Shown here piece after piece: positions 55,101-60,188 of a stretch of DNA of 64,000 nt. A model generated the notes under the pieces. It did no database searches, had not been told where the DNA came from, and saw only the letters and a program-made list of their open reading frames with translations. This DNA comes from Streptomyces sp. GESEQ-35 (lineage in GTDB: Bacteria; Actinomycetota; Actinomycetes; Streptomycetales; Streptomycetaceae). The stretch spans positions 496,001 through 560,000 of the forward strand of contig NZ_JAFFSX010000001.1 in NCBI RefSeq assembly GCF_017948485.1, written 5' to 3'. The position numbers and the translations under genes are program-made. Every line of letters starts with the position of its first letter. Position 1 is the first letter of the stretch.

Positions 55101-56978
55101 GAGCAGCTCGGACCGCAGGAAGGCCGCGAGGGCCGCCGGAGTGGGGTGGTCGAAGGCGATCGTGGTGGGCAGCCGCAGTCCGGTCTGCTCCGTGAGCCGG
55201 TTGCGCAGGGCGACGATGGCCACCGAGGTGAAGCCCAGGTCGCGGAACGCACGGTCGGCCGGGACCAGTTCGGGCCCGGCCTGGTTCAGTACCTCGGCGG
55301 CCCGCGTGCGGACCAGGTCCTCAAGGAGTGCGTGCTGAGCGCGTTCCTCCAGTGCGGCCAACTGGTCACGCAGGGCCGCCGCGACGGCCTCGTCCGGCTC
55401 GTTCTGCGGGGCCGGTGTCCCGACGACCGTCGCCTCGTACCGCAGTCGGCTCGGCTGCTCGGCCAGGAGGCGGCGCTGGGTCTTGCCCGACGCGGTCCGG
55501 GGGATGCTCGTGACCTCGTGGATCCGTTCGGGCACCTTGTAGGCGGAGAGCCGCTCGCGGCACCGGTCGACCAGTGTCGCGGGGTCGAAACCGGTGGGGC
55601 CGGGGATCACGTAGGCGACCGGTACTTCGCCGAGCGTGTCGTGCGGTGCGCCGGCGACCGCCGCGTCCGCGACGCCCTCGACGGTGCGCAGAACCGCCTC
55701 GATCTCTTCGGGATGGATGTTCTCGCCGCCACGGATGACCAGTTCCTTGATCCGGCCGCAGATGGTGAAGTAGCCGGCGTCGTCGCGCCGGGCCAGGTCT
55801 CCGGTGCGGAACCAGCCGTCCCGTATCGCCTCGGCAGTCGCCTCGGGGCTGTTGTGGTAGCCGGCCATGACGTTCGGCCCGCTGACCCAGACCTCCCCTT
55901 CCTCTCCCGTGGGGACGTCGGTTCCGGTGGTGGGGTCGACGATGCGGACTCCGACACCCGGTACGGGCAGGCCGCAGGAACCCTCGACCCGGGCACCCTC
56001 CGGGGGGTTGATGGTGATGGCGCCGCAGGTCTCGGTGGAGCCGTAGGCGTCTACGAGCGGGATCCCGAAGGTCTCCTCGACGTCGCGGGCGAGGCCGGAT
56101 CCGGTGACCGCGCCGCCGACCAGGCCGATGCGCAGGCTCGGCGCCGAGAAGCCGCTGTGCCGGGCGGCCGCCACCAGGTGGTGGTAGGTGGTGGGGACGC
56201 CGGCCAGGAAGGTCGAGTCGTTCTCGCGGAGCGCCCTCATGACGTCGTCGGCGGAGGCGCCGTCCAGGAGGCGGGCGGTGGCGCCGGCGACGGTGACGGA
56301 CAGCACGCACGCGATGTGCGAGAGGCTGTGGAAGAGCGGGAGCGGCCACAGCACCCGGTCCTGATCGGTGAGACCGGGAATCGGGATGTAGCACGAGGCC
56401 ACGGACCAGAGGCAGTTGCGCTGCGTCGACAGGACGCCCTTGGGCCGCCCGGTCGTCCCCGACGTGTAGAACATCCAGGCCAGATCGTCCAGGGCGAGAT
56501 CGTCCCTGGCGGGCACGGGCGGCTCGCTGTCGGCGAGTTGGTCGTACGAGTGGGCTCCCGCCCCTGCCGGAACCGCGCCGGTCACGAGCAATACGGTCGC
56601 GGGCGCCACACCCGGCGTGCCCCTGAGGCGTTCCGCCCGGGCGGCGTCGGTGATGACCAACGCGGCGCCACTGTCGGCGAGGAGGTACTCCAGCTCGGCC
56701 GGCGCCGAGGCAGGGTTGAGCGGCACCCCGATGCCGCCGGCGCGCACGATCGCCAGGTAACTCTCCACGGTGGACACCGTGTTGCCGAGGCAGATGGCCA
56801 CGCTGTCGCCGCGCTCGACGCCGAGGTGTGCCAGATGTCCCGCCAGTCTGCGCGTCCGTGCCTCCAGGTCCCCGTAGGTGACCGCTCGCCGGTCGTCCTC
56901 GAAGGCGACCTTGTCGGGGAAACGGGTCGCGTTCTCCAGGAGTGCGACAGGAAGGGGCTTGATGAGGTCGGTGCGCAC
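41364..56978 (-). CDS. rifA: Type I polyketide synthase A: AHBA loading unit and modules 1-3
   Basis: A PKS of about 5204 residues. I prefer the GTG at 56978, giving (M)RTDLIKPLPV, because GAAAGGA lies upstream and the ligase fold begins there. A GTG at 57014 that overlaps the P450 stop as GTGA would add 12 residues but has a poor ribosome site. Order of parts: CoA-ligase-like loading domain, ACP; KS-AT-DH*-KR-ACP; KS-AT-DH*-ACP; KS-AT-KR*-ACP (asterisk: apparently inactive); C-terminal docking segment. The C-terminus has a strongly acidic linker of Asp, Asn and Gly (about 41420-41510) before LIDAMDVADLVQRAL. The layout and predicted inactive domains resemble RifA, which starts with AHBA and makes the tetraketide that becomes the naphthalene core. 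Confidence 0.96.
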   Translation of the reverse strand: MRTDLIKPLPVALLENATRFPDKVAFEDDRRAVTYGDLEARTRRLAGHLAHLGVERGDSVAICLGNTVSTVESYLAIVRAGGIGVPLNPASAPAELEYLLADSGAALVITDAARAERLRGTPGVAPATVLLVTGAVPAGAGAHSYDQLADSEPPVPARDDLALDDLAWMFYTSGTTGRPKGVLSTQRNCLWSVASCYIPIPGLTDQDRVLWPLPLFHSLSHIACVLSVTVAGATARLLDGASADDVMRALRENDSTFLAGVPTTYHHLVAAARHSGFSAPSLRIGLVGGAVTGSGLARDVEETFGIPLVDAYGSTETCGAITINPPEGARVEGSCGLPVPGVGVRIVDPTTGTDVPTGEEGEVWVSGPNVMAGYHNSPEATAEAIRDGWFRTGDLARRDDAGYFTICGRIKELVIRGGENIHPEEIEAVLRTVEGVADAAVAGAPHDTLGEVPVAYVIPGPTGFDPATLVDRCRERLSAYKVPERIHEVTSIPRTASGKTQRRLLAEQPSRLRYEATVVGTPAPQNEPDEAVAAALRDQLAALEERAQHALLEDLVRTRAAEVLNQAGPELVPADRAFRDLGFTSVAIVALRNRLTEQTGLRLPTTIAFDHPTPAALAAFLRSELLGDPRTAPSAEPVTAADPDEPIAIVSMACRLPGGVSSPEELWRLVTDGVDAVSDFPDDRGWDLEGLFDPDPGRAGTSYTNQGGFLREAGLFDAGFFGISPREALAMDPQQRLLLEASWEAVERAGIDPVSLKGADVGVFSGLFGQGYGTGAVTPELEGFASTGLASSVASGRVSYVFGFEGPAVSVDTACSSSLVAMHLAAQALRQGECSMALAGGVAVMGTPDNFVEFSRQRALSADGRCKAFSSTADGTGWSEGVGVVVLERLSVAQERGHRVLAVLRGSAVNQDGASNGLTAPSGPSQQRVIRKALANAGLSPADVDVVEAHGTGTELGDPIEAQALLAAYGRDRERPLWLGSLKSNIGHAQAAAGVAGVIKMVQALRHEVLPATLHVDEPTGQVDWSAGAVELLTEAREWPRGERPRRAGVSSFGASGTNAHLILEEAPAEDVQQSLVSGGVVPLVVSAGGAGSLAGQAGRLAAFIEEADGVPLAWVAGALVSSRALLSERAVVVAGSDAEALAGLQALARGESAPGVVVGGSEAPGKVVWVFPGQGSQWAGMGRELLDSSPVFAERIAECAAALEPFIDWSLVDVLRGEAEPELLERVDVLQPASFAVMVGLAAVWSSVGVRPDAVLGHSQGEIAAACVSGALSLEDAARVVALRSQAIAGQLAGRGGMASVALSEDEAIVRLERWADRIEVAAVNGPSSVVIAGDAQALDEALDALSGQGVRVRRVAVDYASHTRHVEDLRDTLAETLSGINAQTPAVPFYSTVTGEWIQDGGVLDGGYWYRNLRGQVGFGPAVAELIRQGHGVFVEVSAHPVLVQPITETIYDADSATDTVVTGSLRRQEGGLHRLLTSMAELFVRGVPVDWAGVLPAGTDSAGVDLPTYAFDHQHYWLRSTGTATDAASLGLAGADHPLLGAVVSMPNSGGLMATSKWSLGTHPWLADHLLSDVVVVPNAALVEVSIRLGDLVSAPVLDELTVETPVVLPQHGSRGIQVVVGEPDEARRRPVEIYSRAADAPLDAEWTRHAHGTLTLASGREIPADIGPVTEVTLDGAALRDADRYGVHPALLDAAVHTVVPGGMLPSEWTGVSLLASGATALRVRQGEASAEGMPLLLTDPTGQPVMTVESVRGTAFSPEQAGIVGALPHDSLFRVDWTELPLPAADGSLGMVSVASGEDVAAVAGADGPAPDVLLYDAQAGDPRAAVGGALAVLKAWLAEPALEETRLAVVTGDCDGLDAAAVWGLVRSAQAEHPGRIVLVDLDDDSRSALPAVVLSGEPQLRVRGGAAEVPRLVRVPVALPEAAPHTRPLDTDGTVLITGGTGTLGALTARHLVTTYGIRHLVLASRSGDAPQLHDELTALGASVTVAACDTSDRAQIEALLREIPADHPLTAVVHSAGVLDDGVLTELTPERVDTVLRPKVDAALHLHELTRDLDLAAFVLFSSAAGVLGNPGQANYAAANASLDALARQRHRLGLPAVSLAWGYWSTVSAMTEHLGAADLRRNQRIGMGGLTAAEGMALLDAALTTETGTDGTLVAAKFDVPALRAAAADGPLPALLRGLAPASRPVARTAAPSGPASLAERLAGLGDAEQTEALVALVLRHAAEVLGHSSVDAVRADRTFKDAGFDSLTAVELRNRLVAATGLTLSPAMIFDYPKPTLLAEHLRTKLLGTTAQRTAAPVAPASGTSDEPIAIVAMACRFPAGVHSPEDLWRVVADGVDAVTEFPDDRGWDTDRLFDPDPDHAGTTYVRHGAFLDDAAGFDAAFFGISPNEALAMDPQQRLLLETSWEALERAAIDPTTLAGQDVGVFVGVNSHDYSVRMHQASGVEGFRLTGGSGSVTSGRIAYHLGFEGPAVTVDTACSSSLVALHLAAQALNRGECTMALAGGVMVMGTVETFVEFSRQRGLAPDGRCKAFADGADGTGWSEGAGLLLVERLSDARRHGHRVLAVVRGSAVNQDGASNGLTAPNGPSQQRVIRKALAHAGLRSSDVDAVEAHGTGTTLGDPIEAEALLATYGQDRPADRPLWLGSVKSNLGHTQAAAGVAGVIKMVMAMRHGVLPQTLHVDRPSTNVDWSAGAVELLTEARDWARGGHPRRAGVSSFGIGGTNAHVILEEAPDQPAPTPPDTPAPAPVPVLVPVPVSARTPAGLRGQADRLARFLDERPDVPLFAIAHALATERAQLDHRAVVLASDRQQLCADLTAFGRGTGSPAAVTGTPAAGKLAVLFTGQGSQWAGMGRELADTFPVFRDAFAAACAAVDGHLRGYATHPLRDVVLAAPGSPDSELLDRTMYTQGALFALETALFRLFESWGIGPDLLVGHSIGEITAAHVAGLWDLDAAARVVAARGRLMQGLPAGGAMAAVEATEDEVIPLLRGEAVIAAVNGPTSVVISGDEESVEAVLSELTGRKTKRLTVSHAFHSPLMEPMLDEYRQVLESVEYAAPDIPIVSTLNGELARDGQLSTPAYWVDQARNAVRFSDALTTLGEQGATTFLELGPGGALAAMVLGVREHGSIATLRKDGTEPAGVLTALAELHVRGVAMDWSALLERPTTATGTELPTYAFQHQRFWVETDAAAAGGAEALGTVGADHPLLGAVVEVPGDGGVVLTGRLTPRSRGLFSATGRVPAAALLEMLVRAGDEVGCGGIEQTVVEAPLTVPEHGRTQIRVAVDAPGPDGRRRATVHGRTLDEEHAPWTCHARAVLVPGTPQPAFDLRTWPLPADSAAPLPGAQRVWQQDGQTFAEIGLPDELADEAAEFTLHPVLLDTALRVLDTGAEPRDLSECAALAVYAQGAAALRVRVTPAEGGRHLVELADPTGEPVALLGPLSLDTVHGQGAAEPVQPSVPAPVAVSARRVVARNAGAGGAFAGRLAGLPAEEQHRVLMDLVKESTAVVLGHREPDTFDFDPDQSFKSLGFDSLGAVKLRNRLHDFTGADLPATLVFDYPTPKVLVGHLRAELLGEHTEVPALAAATASDEPIAIVAMSTRLPGGADSPEELWKLVVERRDAVSGFPLDRDWDLDGLYHPDPDHAGTSYTRSGGFLHEAAQFDAGLFGISPREALAMDPQQRLLLETSWEALERAGIDPLSTRGRDIGVFTGIVHHDYVTRLHRVPEDVQGYLMTGTASSVASGRVSYVFGFEGPAVTVDTACSSSLVAMHLAAQALRQGECSMALAGGATVMASPDAFLEFSRQRGLSADGRCKAFSSTADGTGWSEGVGVVVLERLSVAQERGHKVLAVLRGSAVNQDGASNGLTAPNGPSQQRVIRKALANAGISPADVDVVEAHGTGTSLGDPIEAQALLAAYGRDRERPLWLGSLKSNIGHTQAAAGVAGVIKMVQALRHELLPATLHVDEPTGQVDWSAGAVELLTEAREWPRSGRPRRAGVSSFGASGTNAHLILEEAPAGEARQSLVSGGVVPLVVSARGAGSLAGQAGRLAAFVGDADGVPLAWVAGALVSSRALLSERAVVVAASDAEALAGLQALARGESAPGVVVGGSEAPGKVVWVFPGQGSQWAGMGRELLDSSPVFAERIAECAAALEPFIDWSLVDVLRGDAELERVDVVQPASFAVMVGLAAVWSSVGVRPDAVLGHSQGEIAAACVSGALSLEDAARVVALRSQAIAGQLAGRGGMASVALSEDEAIVRLERWADRIEVAAVNGPSSVVIAGDAQALDEALDALSGQGVRVRRVAVDYASHTRHVEDLRDTLAETLSGINAQTPAVPFYSTVTGQWIQDAGVLDGGYWYRNLRGQVGFGPAVADLLGRGHGVFVEISAHPVLVQPITETIYDADSATDTVVTGSLRRQEGGLHRLLTSMAELFVRGVPVDWAGVLPAGTDSAGVDLPTYAFDHQHYWLQEAEAAGDTDHVAEGADSDFWQAVEHADLDSLSGLLETASADERSALSTVVPVLAQWRGKRREQSSAEKLRYHVTWQPMEREATGVPSGRWLVVVPSERPDDTGIDALLEELTGLGFGMVLLEAGESDRTRERLVERLTGVLTEHDVTGVLSLLALDQQTASGPQDPLSVAASTLALIQALADSNVTQPLWCLTRGAVNIGIHDTLTSPAQAALWGLGRAAALERLDRWGGLVDLPAKTDARTARYLLGVLNGAAGEDQLAVRRSGVYGRRLVRKPVPEATAGHGRRQVRGTVLVTGGAEGLGKHAAVRLALSGAERLVVTTTAHAPDQAVPDLRAELAGLGVGTTVESCADADRDAITRLVSATDQPLTAVVHAADITQTSSIDDTGVADLAEVFAAKVDTAVWLDEQFEDTPLDAFVVFSSIAGVWGGGGQGPSAAANAVLDALVEWRRARGLKATSIAWGALDQIGVGTDEAALAQLRRRGVLPMAPQLAVTAMEQAVQGNEKFVTVADMDWGAFIPAFTSVRTSPLFADLPEAKAVLQAAQRDSDNSDAAASLADSLRAVSDTEQNRILLRLVRGHASTVLGHGGAEGIGPRQAFQDVGFDSLAAVNLRNTLGTATGLRLPATLIFDYPTPEALVGYLRSELLREADDGLDVREDDLRQVLASVPLARFKEAGVLETLLGLADDNDDNGDNGDDPDADASDAADAEELIDAMDVADLVQRALGKTS
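43561..45245. repeat. Long near-identical tract shared by modules 3 and 1 (copy 1)
   Basis: This stretch of module 3 (KS end, AT and post-AT linker) closely matches 52421-54105 in module 1. Over the roughly 215 bases compared directly at 43561-43775 only one base differs. Other parts are a mosaic of identical and diverged blocks. Confidence 0.8.
46189..50034 (-). other. PKS module 2: KS-AT(malonyl)-DH*-ACP, no KR
   Basis: The KS has DTACSSS near 49520. The AT has GHSIGE (near 48140) and HAFH (near 47850), the malonyl signature. A DH relic follows: where others have SHPWLADH this one has SRGLFSAT (near 47245), so the catalytic histidine is gone, although HPVLLDTALR remains. The ACP (GFDSL near 46360) follows without any KR. 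The beta-ketone should stay unreduced. Confidence 0.88.
50035..55048 (-). other. PKS module 1: KS-AT(methylmalonyl)-DH*-KR-ACP
   Basis: The KS has DTACSSS near 54535. The AT has GHSQGE (near 53200) and YASH (near 52895). The DH keeps its histidine but reads HLLSDVVVVP: the conserved glycine is aspartate (codon 52251-52253), and the domain is shorter than in modules 4-10, so it is probably inactive. The KR has TGGTGTLG (near 51140), NYAAAN (near 50735) and LDD. The ACP has GFDSL near 50210. The expected product is a beta-hydroxyl. Confidence 0.86.
52421..54105. repeat. Long near-identical tract shared by modules 1 and 3 (copy 2)
   Basis: Partner of 43561-45245. A run of about 180 bases around 53400-53580 also matches 44520-44700 almost exactly, including unusual codon choices. 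Confidence 0.8.
55049..56978 (-). other. PKS loading unit: adenylate-forming ligase and ACP
   Basis: The adenylation signature FYTSGTTGRPKGV, the core GSTETCG, the hinge region GWFRTGDL and the late lysine motif PRTASGKTQRR are all present, so the ligase should activate an aryl acid such as AHBA with ATP. The ACP phosphopantetheine site reads LGFTSVAIV (near 55224), with Thr where extender ACPs have Asp (GFDSL). Confidence 0.92.
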
Positions 56979-57010
56979 TGTCCCGCAATTCCTTTCGGAG
57001 AAAAGAGAGT

Positions 57011-58204
57011 TCACCAGGAGACGGGCAGGCTCTTCACCGCGAAGACGGATCCCTTGAGCCGCAGCGGCACGTCCTCGAAATCAACGGCAAGACTGAGGTC
57101 GGGAAACGCACGGAGGAGGGAGTTGAATCCGGCGCGCAGTTCGACGCGTGCCAGGTTCTGGCCCAGGCACTGGTGAACTCCGAAGCCGAACGCCATATGC
57201 CCCGAGGTCTCGCGGTCGATGTTCAGCTCGGCGGGGCACTTGAATTTCTCCGGGTCACGGTTGGCCGCGGGCAGTGAAACCGTGACGCTGTCGCCCTTCT
57301 TGACCGTCTCACCGTTGATTTCGATGTCTTCGAGGGCGGTGCGGTACGTGTCGTACTGGTTGACAGTGAGATAGCGAAGGAGTTCCTCGATCGCGGCGTC
57401 GAGTTTCGACGGGTCCGCGCGCAGCGCCGCCAGCTGGTCGGTGTGGTGCAGGAGCGCGAACACCCCGACGGCGAGGGCGCTTTCGGTGGTCTCGTAGCCC
57501 GCGAACAGGAGCAGCGTGACGATGTTGCACAGCTCTTCCGTGGTCAGCTCCCCGCCCGCGATGAGGCGGCTGATGAGGTCGTCCTCGGGCTCCTTCCGCC
57601 GGCGCTCGATGACCTCGGCGAAGAAGGCGACCGCCTGCCCCATGGCGGCTGCGACCTCCTGCGGGTCCCCGTCCGAGTCGTGCAGGAGCGTCGGTGCATG
57701 GCCGTAGCGGCCGACTTCGTCGTAGGGCAGGCCGACGAGCTCGGACAGGACGCGCAGGGACAGCGGCTTGGCGAAGTTCGCCACCACGTCCGCGGGCGAG
57801 CCGTGTTCACGCATGACGCCGATCTGCTCGGCGGCCACGGCCTCTGCCCGCGCGGTGAGCCGGTTCGCACGGCGAGCGGTGAACTCACCCGTGAGGAGAC
57901 GCCGGTAGCGGGTGTGGTCGGGCGGGTCCATGTGGATGAACATCCCGGGGATCTTCGGATGGTTGGGCATCACCTGTCCGCGGTGCGTCACCGGGAAGTG
58001 ACCGATCTCCGTGCTGTGGCTGAACCTCGGGTCACTGAGAACCTTGCGCACCAACTCGTAACTGGAGACGATCCAGCCGACGTGTCCGTCGGGGTACACC
58101 ATTCGCGCGAGTGGCCGGTCCTCGCGCAGCGATTCAAATATCGCAGGAGGGTCGAACTGGTGCGTACGCGCCCACGGCTCCTCGAAGGAGATTGCGTCGC
58201 TCAT
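57011..58204 (-). CDS. Cytochrome P450 monooxygenase
   Basis: A 397-residue bacterial class I P450, probably a tailoring oxygenase of the ansamycin and the first gene of the long operon. Motifs: C-helix HMDPPDHTRYRRL (91-103), I-helix AGYETT (235-240), ExxR at Glu274-Arg277, and the haem loop FGFGVHQCLG (339-348) with ligand Cys346. I chose the ATG at 58204 because AAGGA lies seven bases upstream and the length is normal for the family. ATGs at 58231 and 58300 are in frame but have weak sites, and 58231 would be nearly leaderless given the promoter candidate. It needs a ferredoxin and reductase, not seen here. Its stop is 32 bases before the preferred start of PKS A, or overlaps the alternative start. 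The substrate cannot be told from sequence. Confidence 0.95.
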   Translation of the reverse strand: MSDAISFEEPWARTHQFDPPAIFESLREDRPLARMVYPDGHVGWIVSSYELVRKVLSDPRFSHSTEIGHFPVTHRGQVMPNHPKIPGMFIHMDPPDHTRYRRLLTGEFTARRANRLTARAEAVAAEQIGVMREHGSPADVVANFAKPLSLRVLSELVGLPYDEVGRYGHAPTLLHDSDGDPQEVAAAMGQAVAFFAEVIERRRKEPEDDLISRLIAGGELTTEELCNIVTLLLFAGYETTESALAVGVFALLHHTDQLAALRADPSKLDAAIEELLRYLTVNQYDTYRTALEDIEINGETVKKGDSVTVSLPAANRDPEKFKCPAELNIDRETSGHMAFGFGVHQCLGQNLARVELRAGFNSLLRAFPDLSLAVDFEDVPLRLKGSVFAVKSLPVSW

Positions 58205-58238
58205 GGAATCCTTCCCCCACTGGTTATTCATGCCTACC

Positions 58239-58267
58239 AGATAAGCGTCCCGCGTTTTTGTCGCCAA
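58239..58267 (-). promoter_or_regulatory. Candidate promoter of the P450/PKS operon
   Basis: Reading leftward, TTGGCG (58267-58262), a 17-base spacer and TTATCT (58244-58239) resemble -35 and -10 boxes. Transcription would begin near 58232, leaving a leader of about 28 bases that holds the AAGGA site of the P450. It is only a motif match in a 319-base region that otherwise lacks a gene. Confidence 0.35.
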
Positions 58268-58275
58268 GGTCAGAT

Positions 58276-58322
58276 TAGGTGAGCAGCCGGGGCCCGTCAC
58301 CCCTCAACCTGGTAGGTGAGCA
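58276..58322. repeat. Pair of direct repeats upstream of the P450 promoter
   Basis: TAGGTGAGCA occurs at 58276-58285 and again at 58313-58322, 37 bases apart. Both copies lie just upstream of the candidate -35 box, where an activator could bind. Beyond these, the promoter candidate and the terminator, I see nothing clear in the gene-free stretch 58205-58523. Confidence 0.4.
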
Positions 58323-58440
58323 AGGGCCTTGAGCGGTCCTGAAGAGCATTTCGAGCACGGTTTCCCGTACACCCCGAGGCGCCCGAGAATTCCCGTCTCC
58401 GACTGCTGGAATTCAGATCCAGAGCTGCTCGGAAATCACT

Positions 58441-58500
58441 TCGGGGAAAAGAAAACCGGCGGCAGACGGTTCACTGCGAGCGTGAACCGTCTGCCGCCGG
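58441..58500 (-). terminator. Intrinsic terminator after the flavin reductase
   Basis: Arms CCGGCGGCAGACGGTTCAC (58456-58474) and its exact complement (58482-58500) form a 19-bp perfect stem with a 7-base loop. Reading leftward, the stem is followed by TTTTCTTTTCCCC (58455-58443). It lies 24 bases after the reductase stop codon and should isolate the P450/PKS operon from upstream transcription. Confidence 0.88.
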
Positions 58501-58523
58501 CGAGGCGGGTCGTGCGAGGTGTT

Positions 58524-59087
58524 TCAGGCCTGGCGCTGCGGTGCGAGTGCGTTGGTCAACGTGACCACTTCGGTGAGCAGTTGCTGGAGCATCGCCTCGT
58601 GGCCGGCGGCAGGCACGAAGGTCGTGAACTTCTCGAAGTCGGTCCTCAGCGACAGGTTGACCTGGGTGTGCACAGCCGTCAGCTGGACCCCCGCCACGAT
58701 GTGCCGCAGGTGGTCGACGGCGCGGGAGCCGCTGACATTGCTGCCGTATCCGACGAGGCCGACGGCCTTGTTGTTCCACTCGTTGTAGACGAAGTCGATG
58801 GCGTTCTTCAATGAGGCCGGGATCGACCGGTTGTACTCGGGCGTGACGAAGACGAATCCGTCGAGCTCGTCGATCTTCGCGGCCCAGGCGCGGGTGTGGT
58901 CGTGCTCGTAGCTGCCCATCCGCGGAGAGCGCGGCTCGTCGAACAACGGAAGGTTGTAGTCGGCGATGTCGACGAGTTCGAAATCGGCGTCCTCCCGTGC
59001 ACGGGCCGTCTTTTCGATCCATTCCGCGATCTGCGGTCCGACGCGGCCGGGACGGGTGCTGCCGAGAACGATGCCAATGGTGGTCAT
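58524..59087 (-). CDS. NAD(P)H-dependent FMN reductase family protein
   Basis: A 187-residue flavodoxin-fold reductase. The FMN phosphate loop GSTRPGR is at residues 9-15 and the flavin-ring motif TPEYNRSIP at 82-90, as in the chromate/quinone and FMN reductase families. The ATG at 59087 is chosen for its GGGAG six bases upstream; the ORF could extend eight residues further. It ends just before a strong terminator that precedes the P450/PKS operon, so it is transcribed separately. It might supply reduced flavin to the halogenase-type enzyme at 1385-2728, but this is inference; a general quinone or stress reductase is equally possible. Confidence 0.9.
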   Translation of the reverse strand: MTTIGIVLGSTRPGRVGPQIAEWIEKTARAREDADFELVDIADYNLPLFDEPRSPRMGSYEHDHTRAWAAKIDELDGFVFVTPEYNRSIPASLKNAIDFVYNEWNNKAVGLVGYGSNVSGSRAVDHLRHIVAGVQLTAVHTQVNLSLRTDFEKFTTFVPAAGHEAMLQQLLTEVVTLTNALAPQRQA

Positions 59088-59183
59088 GTGCGTCTCCCAA
59101 GTGCGAAGCAAGTCAGAGCAAGGATCAACAGGGTGCCTCAGCCCGCCGGGACCTACGGTGTGATCCGGCCAGGCAGAGGTGCG

Positions 59184-60188
59184 CTACGGCAGTACGGTCT
59201 GCGGCACCGCCAACTCGACGGGCCGACCGGTGCGTACCGACGCACGGGCCGCCTGCATGATCCGCAGCGTACGCACTCCTGCCGTCCCGTCGGGGCCGGC
59301 TCCGTTCCCCTGGCGGACCGCGGCGATGAACTCACGGAGCATGACCGCGTACGGATCGTCCTCACGTGTCTCCCACCGTTCACGGGACGTGCCGCCGTCG
59401 AATCCGCCGAGCAGTCGCGGGGATGCGGTGAACTCCACGCTCGCGCGGTCTCCGATGAAGTTCATGGTCGGTCCGGCCGCGGCCGGTGAGCTGTCCGCCG
59501 GGCCCCAACTACAGTCGATCGACACGACGGTTCCGTCCGTGTAGCGCACGGTGACGAGTGCCGCGCTCTCGACGCCCGGCTCCTCGCTGAGGACGCTGTT
59601 CGCCTGCGCGTAGACCTGCTCAGCCGGCTTCCCGGCGAGCACCGCGTCCACCATGTCGAGCAGGAGGGGCGCGGCTGCGGCCAGCGCTCCGCTCTCCGCC
59701 GTCGGCCGTGCGGGACGCGGCCTGTTGTACGCCCCGTGAATGGTCGTCAGGCGTCCGAGGGTCTCACCGTCTGCGATCTCCCGGCGTACGGCGGCGAACG
59801 CCGGGCCGAAGCAGGTCGGCGAGGCGAGGCTCAGCTGCACGCCCGCCTTCTCACATGCCCGCACCATGGCCTCGGCGTCCGCTTCGTCGGCTGCGAGCGG
59901 ATGCTCGCACAGCACATGCGCCCCGGCCTCGGCCGCCCGCTCGACCAGCTCCCGGCGGCGGTCGGCCTCGCTGGTGACGATCACGGCGTCGGGACGCAGT
60001 GCGAACACCTCGTCCCAGCTTCCCGCGTAGGCCGAGCCGAGCCGCCGGGCCGTGCCCCTTCCCCGCGCCGGATCGTCAGGTGAGCCGTCGGGGTCCGCGA
60101 TGACCAGGTCCACGTCCGGCATGTCGTACAGCAGCTGGGCGTATGTCGCGGCGCGCTCGTGGGCGAACGACAACACGGCGACCTTCAT
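59184..60188 (-). CDS. Gfo/Idh/MocA-like oxidoreductase, atypical
   Basis: A 334-residue NAD(P)-dependent dehydrogenase-like protein. The ATG at 60188 overlaps the TGA of the preceding dehydrogenase (ATGA) and has GAAGGGAG upstream. Its N-terminus lacks the usual GxGxxG loop (it reads VAVLSFAHERAATYA), and the family EKP motif is EHP (95-97), so the usual lysine is His96. Either it belongs to a divergent subgroup or its chemistry has changed. Coupling to the next gene suggests a shared substrate, perhaps a sugar or cyclitol. I see nothing that ties it to AHBA synthesis. Confidence 0.8.
   Translation of the reverse strand: MKVAVLSFAHERAATYAQLLYDMPDVDLVIADPDGSPDDPARGRGTARRLGSAYAGSWDEVFALRPDAVIVTSEADRRRELVERAAEAGAHVLCEHPLAADEADAEAMVRACEKAGVQLSLASPTCFGPAFAAVRREIADGETLGRLTTIHGAYNRPRPARPTAESGALAAAAPLLLDMVDAVLAGKPAEQVYAQANSVLSEEPGVESAALVTVRYTDGTVVSIDCSWGPADSSPAAAGPTMNFIGDRASVEFTASPRLLGGFDGGTSRERWETREDDPYAVMLREFIAAVRQGNGAGPDGTAGVRTLRIMQAARASVRTGRPVELAVPQTVLP

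Noticed and set aside
3605..56978. CRISPR-like or tandem repeat arrays suggested by recurring sequence
   Set aside because: The recurrence follows PKS module spacing of about 4-5 kb and encodes conserved KS, AT and KR motifs.
56979..57014. GTG at 57014 as the start of PKS A, overlapping the P450 stop
   Set aside because: The four-base overlap is attractive, but no ribosome site precedes it; the GTG at 56978 has GAAAGGA and starts at the ligase domain. Not fully excluded.
58205..58300. Upstream ATGs for the P450 at 58231 and 58300
   Set aside because: Both have weak ribosome sites and add residues outside the P450 fold; the ATG at 58204 has a good AAGGA site and gives a normal length.
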